64,000 nt of DNA from Lodderomyces elongisporus (taxonomy: Eukaryota > Ascomycota > Pichiomycetes > Serinales > Debaryomycetaceae), in assembly GCF_030384665.1 (NCBI RefSeq), contig NC_083674.1, positions 62,001-126,000 of the forward strand. Direction: 5' to 3'. Numbering within the stretch: the first letter of the stretch is position 1; every line of letters begins with the position of its first letter. The notes under the pieces were generated by a model. The model made no database searches and was not told the DNA's origin. It saw only the letters and a program-made list of their open reading frames with translations. The position numbers were made by a program, and so were the translations under genes. This document shows, in pieces, positions 51,726 to 63,548 of the stretch.

Positions 51726-52261
51726 TGATTAGCAAAAGTATTATATCCTGAATTGGTATGGAATACCAGGCTCTGTTCTTGTTGTTATTATCTTGGTGCT
51801 GGTAATGTTGGTGTTAATTGTTTGTAATGTAAAGATTTGGGGTGTTCTATCGATCCATCTCTGTTGAAAGAGAGTGAGAGAGTGTGAGTGTGAGTGTGTT
51901 TATGCATAATAGTTGGTCTTTGTACGGTTCTCTCTATTCTGTAGTTCTGTTAACCCAATTTTTTTTTCTTCCCCCCCCCTTTCTTCCCTCTACCGCGATC
52001 CTCGCTACACTTTTAAATTGTAAGCGCAATTCATCCAACCAGATTTTTTCCATTGACAATTTTGTCACAAACATCTGAAAACACACAACTAAAAATTAAA
52101 GAAGCACGAACTTTACTTTGAAGAACTTGCTACACCCACCATAGCTCAATCTACAACCACAACCACAACCACAATCACAATCAAAGTTCTTTTTACTTTA
52201 TTTTAATTTATTTTAATTTATTTTTCATTCTTCTTTAAATCAAAATAAACGACTCATCGAT
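51726..52261. other. Divergent ORC6-NDUFS4 promoter
   Basis: No gene seen. A GTGTGAGTGTGAG run lies near 51875-51900, an 8-C run near 51971-51979, and CAACCACAA repeats near 52150-52180. The T-rich TTTATTTTAATT leader precedes the NDUFS4 ATG. Confidence 0.5.
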
Positions 52262-52735
52262 ATGCTTTCCAGGCTGGTCACAGGTTTACGCACAGTGAGC
52301 TTTGCTCGCTCTTTTGCTTCATCATCAATAATAAGACAATCGGAACTAGTTAAACCAATAGACAGTTCCGGTAAGGAGATTGTTTCAGGAGCACCAAAGG
52401 ACTTGGTGACAAGTAGAGTGGTGAGGATATACCAAGAAGCTAAGCCAGCTACACAGTCAGGCCATCACAATGGTGACCACTGGAAATTGGACTGGGACGT
52501 TTTAGGAAAGGGCAATAGATGGGAGAATGATTTGATTGGTTACCAAGGATCATCCGACTACATGCAAGGTACCATTATGAAGTTTGACACTAAAGAAGCA
52601 GCAATCAGATTTGCAGAGAACCAAGGCTGGGACCACTACATCCAGGAACCTAAAAAGAGACATTTCAGAAAGAAAGAGTACTCTGCAAACTTTTACCACT
52701 CTGCTGGCCCATTAAAACACATTAGAACAAAGTAA
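52262..52735 (+). CDS. NADH dehydrogenase (complex I) 18 kDa subunit, NDUFS4 type
   Basis: This 157-aa protein has an N-terminal mitochondrial presequence ([20 protein letters not shown]). The NDUFS4 family order follows: [52 protein letters not shown] and a C-terminal basic [15 protein letters not shown]. It is the counterpart of Yarrowia NUYM and human NDUFS4, an accessory subunit of the complex I N-module. Its presence means the organism has a nuclear-encoded complex I, which Saccharomycetaceae lack. Confidence 0.95.
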   Translation: MLSRLVTGLRTVSFARSFASSSIIRQSELVKPIDSSGKEIVSGAPKDLVTSRVVRIYQEAKPATQSGHHNGDHWKLDWDVLGKGNRWENDLIGYQGSSDYMQGTIMKFDTKEAAIRFAENQGWDHYIQEPKKRHFRKKEYSANFYHSAGPLKHIRTK

Positions 52736-53771
52736 ATATACGGTAGTATAGCAAATTGAATGAACAAAACCCTTCCTCCCCCTTTTTCTTCTTCTTTTTC
52801 TTTTTCTTTTCCTTTTTCGAGATAGCATCTCATTAATGCTTTCCCATGTAATTTTCTTTTCAAATTTTATTCTATTTTTCCCTCTCTTTTCTTTACATAC
52901 ACGCTACAGAGCAGTTGTGTATATGTCTACTGAATAGAACAAGCTTAATCCATTAACTTTTTAATTTTTTTTTCTTTTAGTGGGGGGGGGGTGCGCGGAA
53001 GGGAGAAGGTAGTGTTCACAAGAGTGCAAGTTTGGAGAGATAAACTTGCCGATGCAATAGCATCTACATCATTAGAAATTGATCTTACATAGAGAAGTGC
53101 CTCTTAAACAAAGTTATAGTATAATTTGGTGCTAGAAGTAGTGAAAATTGGTAGGAGCGCGATATTCACATCATATCCAATTCTGTGATAACAGACAGAA
53201 ACTGTAAGAAAAATAAGAAAAAAAAATAAAAAAATTAAAAACATAGATATACATATATAGATGATGAAAAAAAAAAAAATAGAAAAATGGAGAGAAATAT
53301 AGAGAAATATTATATGCGCAGTTTCATTATTTACACACTTTTGGCATCAAAAAAGAATCACTTTTAAAAAACTTTCAACATTATCTATTTGCTCGATACA
53401 AGAAGCAAAAAGAATTACAATAAAAAATTAGGAAAAGGAGAGAGAACGTGGTGAAAGTGTTTATTAAACGTCTCGAGCCATAAACAATAGGGAACAAAGG
53501 ATTTCTTCCTTCTTCTTCTTCGAATCTAATTTTTTTTTTGTACTAACTCACACGGTCACTGCAGAGATCAACATTCAAGAAAACATACGCGATCCACTCT
53601 TTGCCTCATTTCCGTGAGTACATCAAAGCAAAGCAAGGCAAAGCAAATCTAATCAAAAACTATTATTCTTGATTCTTTCTTTTTTTATTCTTTTATCTTG
53701 TTTTGTTCTGTTTTTATTTTTGAAACAAAAAAAACAAGACGCACAGTCCATATCTTCATTAAAAGGGAATA
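52736..53771. other. Intergenic NDUFS4 to SET1
   Basis: No gene seen. It contains a 10-G run near 52982-52991, A-rich tracts near 53215-53280, and a TACTAAC at 53541 with a downstream CAG. The latter is noted but not accepted as an intron for lack of a clear donor. Confidence 0.5.
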
Positions 53772-56700
53772 ATGGCGTATGGCGAAAGTTATCGAAGTAG
53801 AGGGTATAGAGGCGACCGCGGTGCTGGCTACTACGGCGATTCATCTTATCGAAAACCTCACAGTCAACGAGATGACCATGGTTCTTCGCGAAGTCGACTC
53901 GACGACACTAGGAGGAATTATTCTCCGAGCAGTGGTAGTGGTGGCTTTCCAAGTGATGGCTTCAATCGACGATATGCCAATAAGGGCCGAGGAAGCACAT
54001 ATGAGAAAGAAGATTGGTCATATAGAGATAAAAGGCGATGGCATCACTCTGGTGCTGGTGTAGGTGCCAGTGGTGCTTTAGCTAACACGTCAGGAAAAGC
54101 CACACCTCTAACAAATACCAGTGATCGTAACTCACTGGATGCAGTATATAGCGGTACAGATACCAAGACAGGAGTTAACAGGACTGATTTAGAGTTCACC
54201 AAATTGGCGCATCACACAGACTTTACCAATGCAATTACCATACTGAATACAGATTCGAGTACCCCTAATAATTCTAGTTCCAGTTCCAGTTCCAGTTCCA
54301 ATTCCAAAAACTACAAAGTGCTCTACGACCCAGAACTCGATACTTCCCTAAGCAAAGCTGAAAGAAAAATGAAATCAAAGAAATTGAGGTTTAATGGAGA
54401 GGGGGTTCCCACGGACCAATTGGTGGATCCAAGAATTGCCAATTTGAGTCATTACCTACTGAAACCTAATAAAAAGTCCAGCAAGTTTCCATTTAAACAA
54501 CTACCACAAGCTCGATTTATCTACGATTCAGATTCCTTAGGGCCGGCTCCACTTACAACTTTAGTGATTTGGGATTTACCGATAAGTGTCAATATGCAGT
54601 ATTTGAAAAATTACCTAGGCACGTATGGTCTGATTGAAAATATAGAGATTATCAACGACCCGAATACGGCTGTTCCATTAGGGGTAGCTACGTTTAGATT
54701 CAAAGGAACGCCAGAAAAGTCTAGTGACTTGGCTACTAAATTTGTTGAGCGAGTTAAAATAGAGCTCATCAAAATCAATGGCATTGCATTAAAAATTGGA
54801 CTTAATGACTCGGAGGATACTTTACTTAATCAAAAAGTGAACATTGCAAGAGGTAAAATCATTAATCAACGATTGAAGAGGGAACAAGAAGAAGAAAAAA
54901 GACGTCTTAAGTTACAAGAAGAACAAAAGAAACAGGAGGAGATTGCGAAAAAGGAAGCAGAGATTAAAAAGCAACAGGAGATTGAAGAGGCCAAGAGACG
55001 AGCAGCTGAACTCAAATACAAACCCAATACAACGTTGTTGTCGTCTAGGCACGATCATAAAGTCGAAGAAGGGGTATTTTTGCCCAACGAATTGACCAAA
55101 TACATAAAGAATAGACCTTATCTACTTATCAGAGACAAGTACGTTCCAACAAAAAAAGTTTCATCACAGGAAATAAAGAGAACGTTAAAGAAATACGATT
55201 GGACCAGAGTCTTGTCTGACAAAACAGGGTATTATGTGGTTTTCAACTCATTAAAGGAGTGTATCAAATGTTTTGAACAAGAAGATTGCAGAAAATTATT
55301 TGAATTTCGATTAGTGATGGAGTTGGCAGTTCCCGAAGGGTTTGAAGAGTCGCAGCGAGGCAATGACGAAGCTGACAATGACATTATCGAGGAGGCATCG
55401 AATGTTCTTATCAAAGAATTTGAATCATTTTTGGTGAAAGATATAAGAGAGAGGATCATTGCACCTCATATCTTGAAGCTTCTTGATCATTCCAACTACC
55501 CAGCATTAGTTGAAGAGTTAAAAGCAAAGGAGCAGCAAGAGGCAAAGGCCAAGATTGCGGCAACTTCTAATGCTTCGTTGAAGCTCAACGCCCTCTCGTT
55601 ATTGGAAAAGCAAAAGCAGAATTTGAAACCGAAAACGAAATATTTCAAACAAGTTGAAGATCGATTCGGTAGTCGCAAGCATGGAAAGAAGGGGGCTATC
55701 ATACCAATGCAACATGCACTTAATGATGATGATGACGATGACGACGATCATGAAGATGAAGATGACGATGATGGCGGCGAAGGTGCAAGTTCTGATGAAG
55801 ATGAAATTACAAGTGGATCGGCCACACCAATGGTCCGAGAACCTTTAAAAAGAGTACATAGCTCTTCTGCAACTAGCATTGTTGATGAGTTTGAGGTTGG
55901 AGAACCGGAGAGGAAAAAACATAAGAAGCTGAGAAAAGAGATGAGCACAGAAAGTGATGACGAAATGGAAAGTATTAGTGGAAAGAACGAGGAGGATACA
56001 GAGGACGTAGAAAGGGTCAAGAAAGAAGAGGAGGATGAGGAGGCGGAGAAAAAGGAGAAAAGTACAGAGGAACAGGAGCCGATGGATGCCGAGATGGACG
56101 ACGTTGATCAAATGTCATTGGATTCTAAGTACAGGCCGACCGAAAAAAGACCTCGCACAGTTTACCCAGAGACCACTATTCCAGACACGGTGGATTTACG
56201 CTGTCTCCAAGAATTTATCAAAGACGCAGAGGATTTGGAATTTGCTCAAAGTATATTAGGTGATGTAGATGTGATGGACTCAGATGTACCCGTATTGAAA
56301 AATATTGAATATTGGGCTTGGAAACAAGGTAAGAATACCAACGAGTCTGAAGAAATTGTTGAGCGGGACGAAGGATTTATTGATGATGAGCAAGAGGCAG
56401 AGGAAATTGAAGAAGAACCTGAAGAAGAGTTACCTGCACATTTAGAGTCAGCTTCAGGATGCTTCAAGAGTGAGGGATACAAGAAGATTCCCGATGAAGA
56501 TAAAAACCATTACTTGCCACATCGTAAGAGAGCAGATAAATTCATCAAGACTGTGCAATATGAAGAGGACGACGATGAGAAAGCTACCGAGGGTAGCCAC
56601 AGTAATAACAACAGCAATAGCAACAATAGCAATAGTATCAATAATGGTAGTAGTAGTACTACTACTAATAATTCCAACAGCAACACCAATGCGGCACAAA

Positions 56701-57239
56701 GCTCACGTGTTAACCGTGCCAATAATAGAAGGTTTGCTGCCGATATAACTGCACAGATTGGAACAGAATCCGATGTATTGAGCTTGAATGCGCTCACCAA
56801 AAGAAAGAAACCAGTTACATTTGCGCGGTCTTCGATTCACAACTGGGGTCTTTATGCAATGGAACCTATTGCAGCCAAGGAGATGATTATTGAATATGTT
56901 GGCGAAAGAATTCGTCAACAAGTTGCTGAGCATAGAGAAAAGAGCTATTTAAGGACTGGTATCGGATCGTCATACTTGTTTAGAATCGATGAGAATACGG
57001 TTATCGATGCAACGAAAAAGGGGGGTATTGCTAGGTTCATTAATCATTGCTGCAGTCCAAGCTGTACAGCGAAAATCATCAAAGTTGATGGTAAAAAGAG
57101 GATTGTTATTTATGCGTTGAGGGATATTGAGGCGAATGAGGAATTGACATATGATTACAAATTTGAAAGAGAAACGAACGATGACGAACGTATAAGATGC
57201 TTGTGCGGTGCTCCAGGTTGCAAAGGGTTCTTAAATTGA
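53772..57239 (+). CDS. SET1: Set1 histone H3K4 methyltransferase (COMPASS)
   Basis: This 1155-aa protein has the Set1 domain order. An Arg/Gly/Ser-rich N-terminus is followed by a first RRM (about 261-340, [21 protein letters not shown]), a coiled Lys/Glu region (about 360-410) and a second RRM-like fold (about 446-520). A long acidic disordered region leads to an N-SET segment starting near 790 ([19 protein letters not shown]). A Ser/Asn/Thr-only stretch (about 939-976) precedes the SET domain from about 1019 ([49 protein letters not shown]). The post-SET Cys motif CLCGAPGC is at about 1143-1150. Set1 is the catalytic subunit of COMPASS and methylates H3K4. It is tandem with NDUFS4 and CDC5. 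Confidence 0.97.
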   Translation: MAYGESYRSRGYRGDRGAGYYGDSSYRKPHSQRDDHGSSRSRLDDTRRNYSPSSGSGGFPSDGFNRRYANKGRGSTYEKEDWSYRDKRRWHHSGAGVGASGALANTSGKATPLTNTSDRNSLDAVYSGTDTKTGVNRTDLEFTKLAHHTDFTNAITILNTDSSTPNNSSSSSSSSSNSKNYKVLYDPELDTSLSKAERKMKSKKLRFNGEGVPTDQLVDPRIANLSHYLLKPNKKSSKFPFKQLPQARFIYDSDSLGPAPLTTLVIWDLPISVNMQYLKNYLGTYGLIENIEIINDPNTAVPLGVATFRFKGTPEKSSDLATKFVERVKIELIKINGIALKIGLNDSEDTLLNQKVNIARGKIINQRLKREQEEEKRRLKLQEEQKKQEEIAKKEAEIKKQQEIEEAKRRAAELKYKPNTTLLSSRHDHKVEEGVFLPNELTKYIKNRPYLLIRDKYVPTKKVSSQEIKRTLKKYDWTRVLSDKTGYYVVFNSLKECIKCFEQEDCRKLFEFRLVMELAVPEGFEESQRGNDEADNDIIEEASNVLIKEFESFLVKDIRERIIAPHILKLLDHSNYPALVEELKAKEQQEAKAKIAATSNASLKLNALSLLEKQKQNLKPKTKYFKQVEDRFGSRKHGKKGAIIPMQHALNDDDDDDDDHEDEDDDDGGEGASSDEDEITSGSATPMVREPLKRVHSSSATSIVDEFEVGEPERKKHKKLRKEMSTESDDEMESISGKNEEDTEDVERVKKEEEDEEAEKKEKSTEEQEPMDAEMDDVDQMSLDSKYRPTEKRPRTVYPETTIPDTVDLRCLQEFIKDAEDLEFAQSILGDVDVMDSDVPVLKNIEYWAWKQGKNTNESEEIVERDEGFIDDEQEAEEIEEEPEEELPAHLESASGCFKSEGYKKIPDEDKNHYLPHRKRADKFIKTVQYEEDDDEKATEGSHSNNNSNSNNSNSINNGSSSTTTNNSNSNTNAAQSSRVNRANNRRFAADITAQIGTESDVLSLNALTKRKKPVTFARSSIHNWGLYAMEPIAAKEMIIEYVGERIRQQVAEHREKSYLRTGIGSSYLFRIDENTVIDATKKGGIARFINHCCSPSCTAKIIKVDGKKRIVIYALRDIEANEELTYDYKFERETNDDERIRCLCGAPGCKGFLN

Positions 57240-58520
57240 TATATATATATAAATAAATATATATATAATATATATATGTATGTAATGTAGAGTTATATGC
57301 ATATACGCCATTTTTTTTCGTATTGCAGCGGTATTATGATAATATATAGGTCGTTTTTTTTTAAATTGTTAAAGATGGCATTACGTTGAGTTAAAATGAA
57401 AAGAAGTATCGAATGTTCTATGTGTTTAAAGACATCTCAAATGAGCTTAGTAAAGTATCTTTAAATCAGAATCTACTACAAGCTGTACAGTATAATCAAG
57501 GAAATTGATTAGTTCATGACATTTTTATTTTGTAATTTCCAAAATAATTGTGAAAATACAAAAGGGAGAATGAAGCAAATATTTGGCAATTCGGCAATGT
57601 CCCAACTGGTACTGAACAACCTCGAATGCTGTTTTGATGTACCATACTAGAACACTATTGAGGAAATTATCCTTTTCTATCCTCCTCTTCGCTTTTCAGT
57701 TCTTCCATTTGAAGAAAATAAAAAGAGTATATTAACGGAAGAAAAGAAAAAAAGAAGAAGAATTTCTCATATCCACAGCAAAAATAAAACTTTTGTCCTA
57801 TTGATAAATTCATAGGAGAAAAAGTTAATTAGATATATAAATCTATTTCAAAGTCATTTTGCATTTACTTACAACGAGTAAACGCTTATAAAGATGTTTT
57901 ATGGCTTTGTTTTAGCTTGGTCCTAATTAGTAAAAAAAAAAACAATCAACATTATGTAAGTTGTATTGAATATTATTGCTGGAGCACGTGACCCATGTAT
58001 ATATAAAATAAAAAAGCATCAAACTCAACCATGTACGAGGGCGTGTATTGGTTCCAAATCCTACTCCGAAAGAGATTAATTTATAAACATAGATCAGAAA
58101 TGCATTTACACAAACCACCTCAAAAGGAAATATATAAAAATAACAAAATAGACCTCTGGGTTTATTTTTTTTTGTTTTCTTGTTTTTGAAAAAGATTAAA
58201 TATTAACCGAATATTTCCATTCTTCAATATCTTCGTCTTTTTTTTTCTTCATCATCAGCATTCATTTGCACTGCTTTGTTTTGTTTTAATTTGTTTGTTT
58301 TGACATACCGTGATTTACCTCTTTCCTTTCATTCTCATCATTACTTCAAATCACTTTCCTGATTTCGAAGACCTACATCTATCAACGATTCCAAACTGAA
58401 CCAAACCAAATATTTTCTGTCTTCTTCCCATTCTTCTTCCCCACCACTTTCAATCTTTCACTTTATCCCTTTTCGAACCACTTTAGCATTGCCGAAATCA
58501 AACTACAATATTAAACAAAC
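57240..58520. other. Intergenic SET1-CDC5 (1.3 kb)
   Basis: SET1 3' region and CDC5 promoter. It starts with a TATATA-rich stretch right after the SET1 stop (57239-57300). A CACGTG lies near 57984, and an Mcm1/forkhead-like element near 57920 is listed separately. Pyrimidine-rich leader before the CDC5 ATG. No gene seen. Confidence 0.5.
57918..57946. promoter_or_regulatory. Mcm1-like site followed by forkhead-like A-tract (CDC5 promoter)
   Basis: TCCTAATTAGTAA (from 57921) is close to the Mcm1 core CC(A/T)6GG with one mismatch. It is followed by an A-run ending AACAA, resembling an adjoining forkhead half. CDC5 in S. cerevisiae is a CLB2-cluster gene driven by Mcm1-Fkh2-Ndd1, so an SFF-type element is expected. 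It lies about 600 bp upstream of the ATG. Confidence 0.4.
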
Positions 58521-58583
58521 ATGTCTACTCTCCGCTCTCAGCCATTGCAGCCGTTAAATGGTGGCCAACTTAATGCCCGCACG

Positions 58584-58617
<34 letters not shown>

Positions 58618-60539
58618 TCACACCTATAAAGTCTGTCAGGATATCAAAGGAAAATCTACCGCAATTAGATCAAGATGAAAATCAAAACCAAAAACAAAAG
58701 GTTCAACCTCAAACTCAAAAGAAAAAGAAAGAAAAGCTTTCTGCATTGTGCAAGACTCCACCTTCGATTGTTAGAACAAGAAATGGCCGTGACTATCGCC
58801 GTGGAAATTTCCTTGGTGAAGGTGGGTTTGCGCGCTGTTTCCAAATGAAGGATGCTGCCGGCCAGATATACGCTGCCAAGACAGTTGCTAAAGCATCGAT
58901 CAAGAATGAAAAGACCAAGACCAAGCTCTTGTCTGAGATCAAAATCCACAAATCTTTGAAACATCCGAATATTGTCAATTTTGTTGATTGTTTTGAAGAT
59001 GACATCAATGTCTACATTCTTTTAGAGATCTGTCCAAACCAGTCGCTTATGGAATTGTTGAAGAATAGAAAAAGAGTAACTGAACCCGAAGTGAGGTTTT
59101 TCATGGTTCAGGTCGTTGGTGCTATCAAATACTTGCATTCAAGAAGAGTTATTCACAGAGACCTCAAGTTGGGAAACATATTTTTTGATCCCGAGATGAA
59201 CTTGAAAATTGGCGATTTTGGACTTGCGTCCGTGCTTCCCTCGAATGATTCTAAAAAATACACCATTTGCGGTACTCCAAATTATATTGCTCCAGAAGTG
59301 TTGGGTGGCAAAAACACTGGTCATAGCTTTGAAGTGGACATTTGGGCTATTGGAATTATGATGTATGCGTTGTTGGTTGGTAAGCCACCTTTCCAGGCTA
59401 AGGATGTTAATGTCATTTATGAAAGGATTAAAAAAACCGAGTACTATTTCCCCGAAGATAAACCTATCTCGGATTCTGCAAAGCAATTAATCAAAGATTT
59501 ATTGAGCTTAAACCCATTAAATAGACCCACAATTGATGAAGTGCTCAGTTATGATTGGTTTAAAGGCCCTTTTCCAGACAGAACAAGAGAAATTAGTTTG
59601 ATGGAGGCCCCCGAGGGAATCGATTGTATTTCTAGAGCACAATCTTCAATCAACTTCAAAGCTGCGAAAGATATGGCAGGTATTTATACTCCCAAGAGCA
59701 AAAACCCAGTTGAGATTCTTAAATCCGATTTGCACTCTGAGCAACCCCGTGCATTACTTCCACAATCTCTTTCACCGAACGATACAAGAAACAAATACCA
59801 GGAGGTGGATCTTGATCAACTTGGCAGGCCAAGAAAAGTCAATTTCAACTCTCATTTCTCTACTACTATCAAGCGTTTGAACCAAGTGTGCTTCGAGACC
59901 TATCAAAACATGAGAAGATTAGAGTATTCGAGGCACGAAGAGTTTGAATTGCCACTATGTGAAACTCCTACTTTGATTAGTAAATGGGTTGATTATTCAA
60001 ACAAGTATGGATTTTCGTATCAGCTAACAAACGACGATATTGGAGTCTTGTTTAACGACGAAAACACGTTGTTGAAGCTATACAATTCCGACAAATTCTT
60101 AGAATTGATTTATCATGACGAAGAAGGATGGACATGTATCGAAAACTCATTAAGTCACCCTCCGGCCCAAGCAAAGAGACAATTGGAGATTGTTGATTTC
60201 TTTGCCAAATACATGAATAGTAATCTTTCCAAAGTGAGTGAGAATGAAGAGAGGAAAGAGATTGTTTTCCTTAGACGTTATACAAGAACTCCTGAGTATA
60301 TCATGTTTGAGATGACAAATGGCAATTTCCAGTTTAATTTCAAGGATCATCATAAAATCTGCATTTCCAAGTCTGGTTTGGCTATTACTCATATTTCTCC
60401 AGACCGGCTAACACAAACTCATCCGTTGCAACATGTTATGGAGCTAGAGAATTTTCCAACAGAACAAGTTCCTGACTGTTTACAAAAAATTGCTATAATC
60501 AAGGAAGCGATCAAGAGAAGAGCATTTAAAGAGATATAA
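58521..60539 (+). CDS. CDC5: Cdc5 polo-like kinase
   Basis: This 672-aa protein starts with a Gln/Asn-rich region containing 11 Asn in a row (AAC repeats). The kinase domain follows: LGEGGFARCFQ (98-108), Lys120 (YAAK), HRDLKLGN (Asp214), DFG (Asp232) and activation-loop KKYTICGTPNY (Thr248 and Thr252), then APEV. Two polo boxes follow at about 455-540 and 575-640. The phosphopeptide pincer His610/Lys612 (FKDHHKICIS) lies in the second. Cdc5 controls mitotic entry, cohesin cleavage and mitotic exit; it acts upstream of Tem1 by inhibiting Bfa1-Bub2. It is convergent with RPB11. Confidence 0.97.
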
Positions 60540-61125
60540 ATCTTGCACCTCCGCTAAAAAAATTTCATTCTATAATTTGACATTTTGTTTTTTTGCTGCT
60601 TTGTCACGCTGTACTAATATTTAATACCCATATTAAGCAAAGTTAATGTGGTTGATCTTAATAGCATTAATAGCTAATTAATACATCTTTTGCATGATTT
60701 TTTCAACTGTAAAAAAAATAAACTTTCCATTGTTGTTGTTACTACTATAGGTGGTGGTGGTGGTGATAGTAGTCGGGAATGGTGGTGGCAGTGAGAATAG
60801 CGCTGTTATTGTTCTAGCTGCTGAAGTTGTAGTTATATTTGTTGTTGTGGCAGCATCAACTACAACAACATTAGTGTCTATCTTCTTTATTAATTTCCGT
60901 ACATGTAAAATTTAGTATAAAAAAATGGAAATGAAAATGGATATGAAAATGAAAATTAAAAAAAAAAAAGAAATAAGAAAAAAAGACACCAACTCTTTAT
61001 AGGATTTCATACCCAGCTATTTTACCTGTTCTTCAATAAACCGTCCAAACTGTCTTTCAACCCTCAAAGCTAGTTTTATCGCACTCGTGTTATACGTCAT
61101 CACCTGCACTCTCTTCAAATAAGCT
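60540..61125. other. Intergenic, converging CDC5 and RPB11 3' ends
   Basis: No gene accepted. It has GGTGGT/GTTGTT triplet runs near 60733-60880. An open antisense frame through these repeats lacks a start ATG. Confidence 0.5.
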
Positions 61126-61562
61126 TTAATAGTCATCCTCGTTGTTCAAAAGAACCTTAAGGGCCCACTCTTCTGAGAATTTACTTTTGATTGCACCCAA
61201 TTCATTAATCAACATGTTGCAAGCATTTTTTAATGCCTCTTTTGGAGTATAATCCTCCTCCGTCTGTATACGCAAGACAAAATTTGCAAATAATGGATGT
61301 TCAACTTTATAAGCAGCAAATATAACACGAGGGTCTTTCAATAGCTGTGCACGCAACAAGTTTGCCAATGTATGGTCTTCTCTCTCAATTTTAATAATGG
61401 CAGCATTGGGTACTTTCGTGTCCGGTGTGATCTTGATTCTATAATGACAAGAGTGTTAGTAATATATTTCAAATGGATCCATATTCAAGTTTGATTGCGT
61501 TTCACATACTTATCAACGCCATCGGGAAGAATGAAGAGCTCGAATCTATCTGGTGCGTTCAT
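61126..61562 (-). CDS. RPB11: RNA polymerase II subunit Rpb11 (one intron)
   Basis: The joined exons (61562..61510 and 61438..61126) give 121 aa. A 53-nt exon 1 ([17 protein letters not shown] plus two bases) ends at GTATGT. A 71-nt intron with TACTAAC at 61461-61455 and a TATAG acceptor follows, and the frame continues as [22 protein letters not shown]. The protein has the alpha-CTD-like RNA polymerase fold: [45 protein letters not shown]. Rpb11 pairs with Rpb3 to form the assembly platform of RNA polymerase II. The 80-codon frame alone begins at a TTG and is only the C-terminal part, so the intron is required. It is divergent from SIN3. Confidence 0.96.
61439..61509 (-). other. RPB11 intron
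   Basis: 71-nt intron with GTATGT donor, branch point TACTAAC at 61461-61455 and TATAG acceptor. Splicing joins AA|A into a Lys codon. Confidence 0.93.
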
Positions 61563-62831
61563 GTTACGTAAAGCGAGTCTCTTCTCTTTAGTTGAGTGGT
61601 GAAAATGTAGGTGCTAAGATTTTGAACCAAAAAAAAAAAAGGAGCTGGTTTGTAGTACCACATATATATCTGAACATGCTTCTTGATTACATTACATGAA
61701 AGAAGGTTTTGTTCGTGACAAATGTTGCATTCAATGTCGGATACCGTACGACACTTGATTATGGATTTTTTTTGCGACACTATTTTTATTTCTATATGCA
61801 CTTTGGACATCACAAGGTATTACAGCTTTCGAACACGCGCTAATGATGCCTTTTCTACCACAATAGGGCAAGAAACGATGAGGGTAAATTACGAGCCACG
61901 TATTATGCGGCATACTTGGTTATCTATAGTGTGAGTCTATAGTTTGCAAATTATAAGGATAGTATGAATGAACCCAATACAAACTCATTTGTCAAGCAGC
62001 AACATAGTTTTCCCAATTCCTTTTTGTTACGTCATTACTAATTTTTCTTTCTTATTCTTGTTCTTATCTTTGTTCTATTTTCCTTTTTCTTTTTTGCTCT
62101 CTTTTTGATCTTTCTTCTTCTAATACTGATATAGTTCTTACATGCTCATTTTCTTAAACAACTTGAATGTTCACTCTGTTGATTATAAAGAATACCCGTG
62201 GGTAGTGTACTTCTTACCAAGAAATTAAGCGCACTATTTGTCGAGAGTGTAGCAGTTGGTAGCAACAACAAAATGCCGAAGAGATAGTAATGCGAGAGGA
62301 AGAGGCAGATTTGAGGAGGAAAAGCAGAGGGAAAGAGTGCGCTACCAGTAAACATGTGTGTTGCGTCTTTGTGAGAATGAGACGAAAACCCAAAGTCTTT
62401 CACGAATTGTTATTGAACTTTTGATTAGAATATAGTACAGTTGACAATTTTCATTTTGAGTTCATCAACCGTTTATCAACCACTCAACAACAATCGAAAG
62501 ACGGGATAAGTTTTTGTTTTTCTTATCAGAACAAGTATCAGCCATTTCAAAACTAGAGTTACTTTTTTTTTGTTTTAAGCAAAACACACGATCTCAAAGG
62601 AATTCAATTTTTTTTTTTTTTTGTTGATTTCTTTTAGTTTTGTTTTCAAGTTTTACCATCTTTTTTTGTTCACTTTCATTTTCAATCACAAGTAAGCGCC
62701 AGCTTGAGGAGGACATCAAAATAGGCTAAACTTGAACTTTCTTGAAGTTTTTATCCCTAAAGTAAAGAGACAGTGGATAAAAAGAGTGTACTTGTGTGAG
62801 TGTTTGAGTGAAACGAAAAGAAATACGAGTC
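61563..62831. other. Divergent RPB11-SIN3 spacer (1.3 kb)
   Basis: No gene accepted. Frames at 61722-61934 and 62146-62403 (70 and 85 codons) lack any recognisable feature. T-rich tracts lie near 62560-62680 ahead of SIN3, consistent with a leader. Confidence 0.5.
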
Positions 62832-63516
62832 ATGTCTAATCAGCAGGAGTCTTGGTCTGCTCAGCAGCGACCCCTCAACCAACAGTTCAAGTATGTAATT
62901 CTTTTAATTAGATGAGTATCAAAACATATATATAACCAAACGGAGATACTAACCAAGCATTTTAGTCGTCAACATCCACCAGTCTTACCACCACCAGCTA
63001 CTTTGGAGCAAGGTATGTATAGTATATATATATGATTGTGAATGTGGGTGGGGGTGTTTAACCACCGCATCACGATAATCTTTTTTTGTTTTAGATTACT
63101 AACAATTATCATTTTCAGGTTCTCAGCAATTTTATCCTTTGCCAAGTTTACCAAGCTTGGGTAATGGTAGTGGGCATCATTCTCAACATGGACACGGGTT
63201 CACCATTCCATCCATTAATCCAGTCAATGATTCAATTCAAATGGGCCATGTATGTATATTTAACTATAAGCCAAGAATATTAATGAGATGCGTTACTAAC
63301 TTGTAATTTTTACAGGGATCAGACCATTCGAGACAGACACCGGAAATAAGGAGGCCATCGATTGTTACTTTTGGCAATCCACAAAGCTCATCCTTACCAC
63401 CACCGTCATCGTTGACCAATATTAATACTGAACATCAAAATATGAGCAACGATATCGGAACACAACCACAACATCAGCAATCACTTCATCAACAGCAGCC
63501 ACCACCACCACCACCA

Positions 63517-63548
<32 letters not shown>

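Noticed and set aside
53541..53580. TACTAAC plus CAG upstream of SET1 as a 5' UTR intron
   Set aside because: No convincing GTATGT/GTAAGT donor at a sensible distance; TACTAAC alone is expected by chance several times in this window.
58040..58060. GGTTCCAAATCC resembling a tRNA B-box
   Set aside because: No pairing T-stem, no A-box and no acceptor stem around it.
60718..60925. Open antisense frame through GGT/GTT repeats after CDC5
   Set aside because: No in-frame ATG before the final few codons, and repeat-driven.
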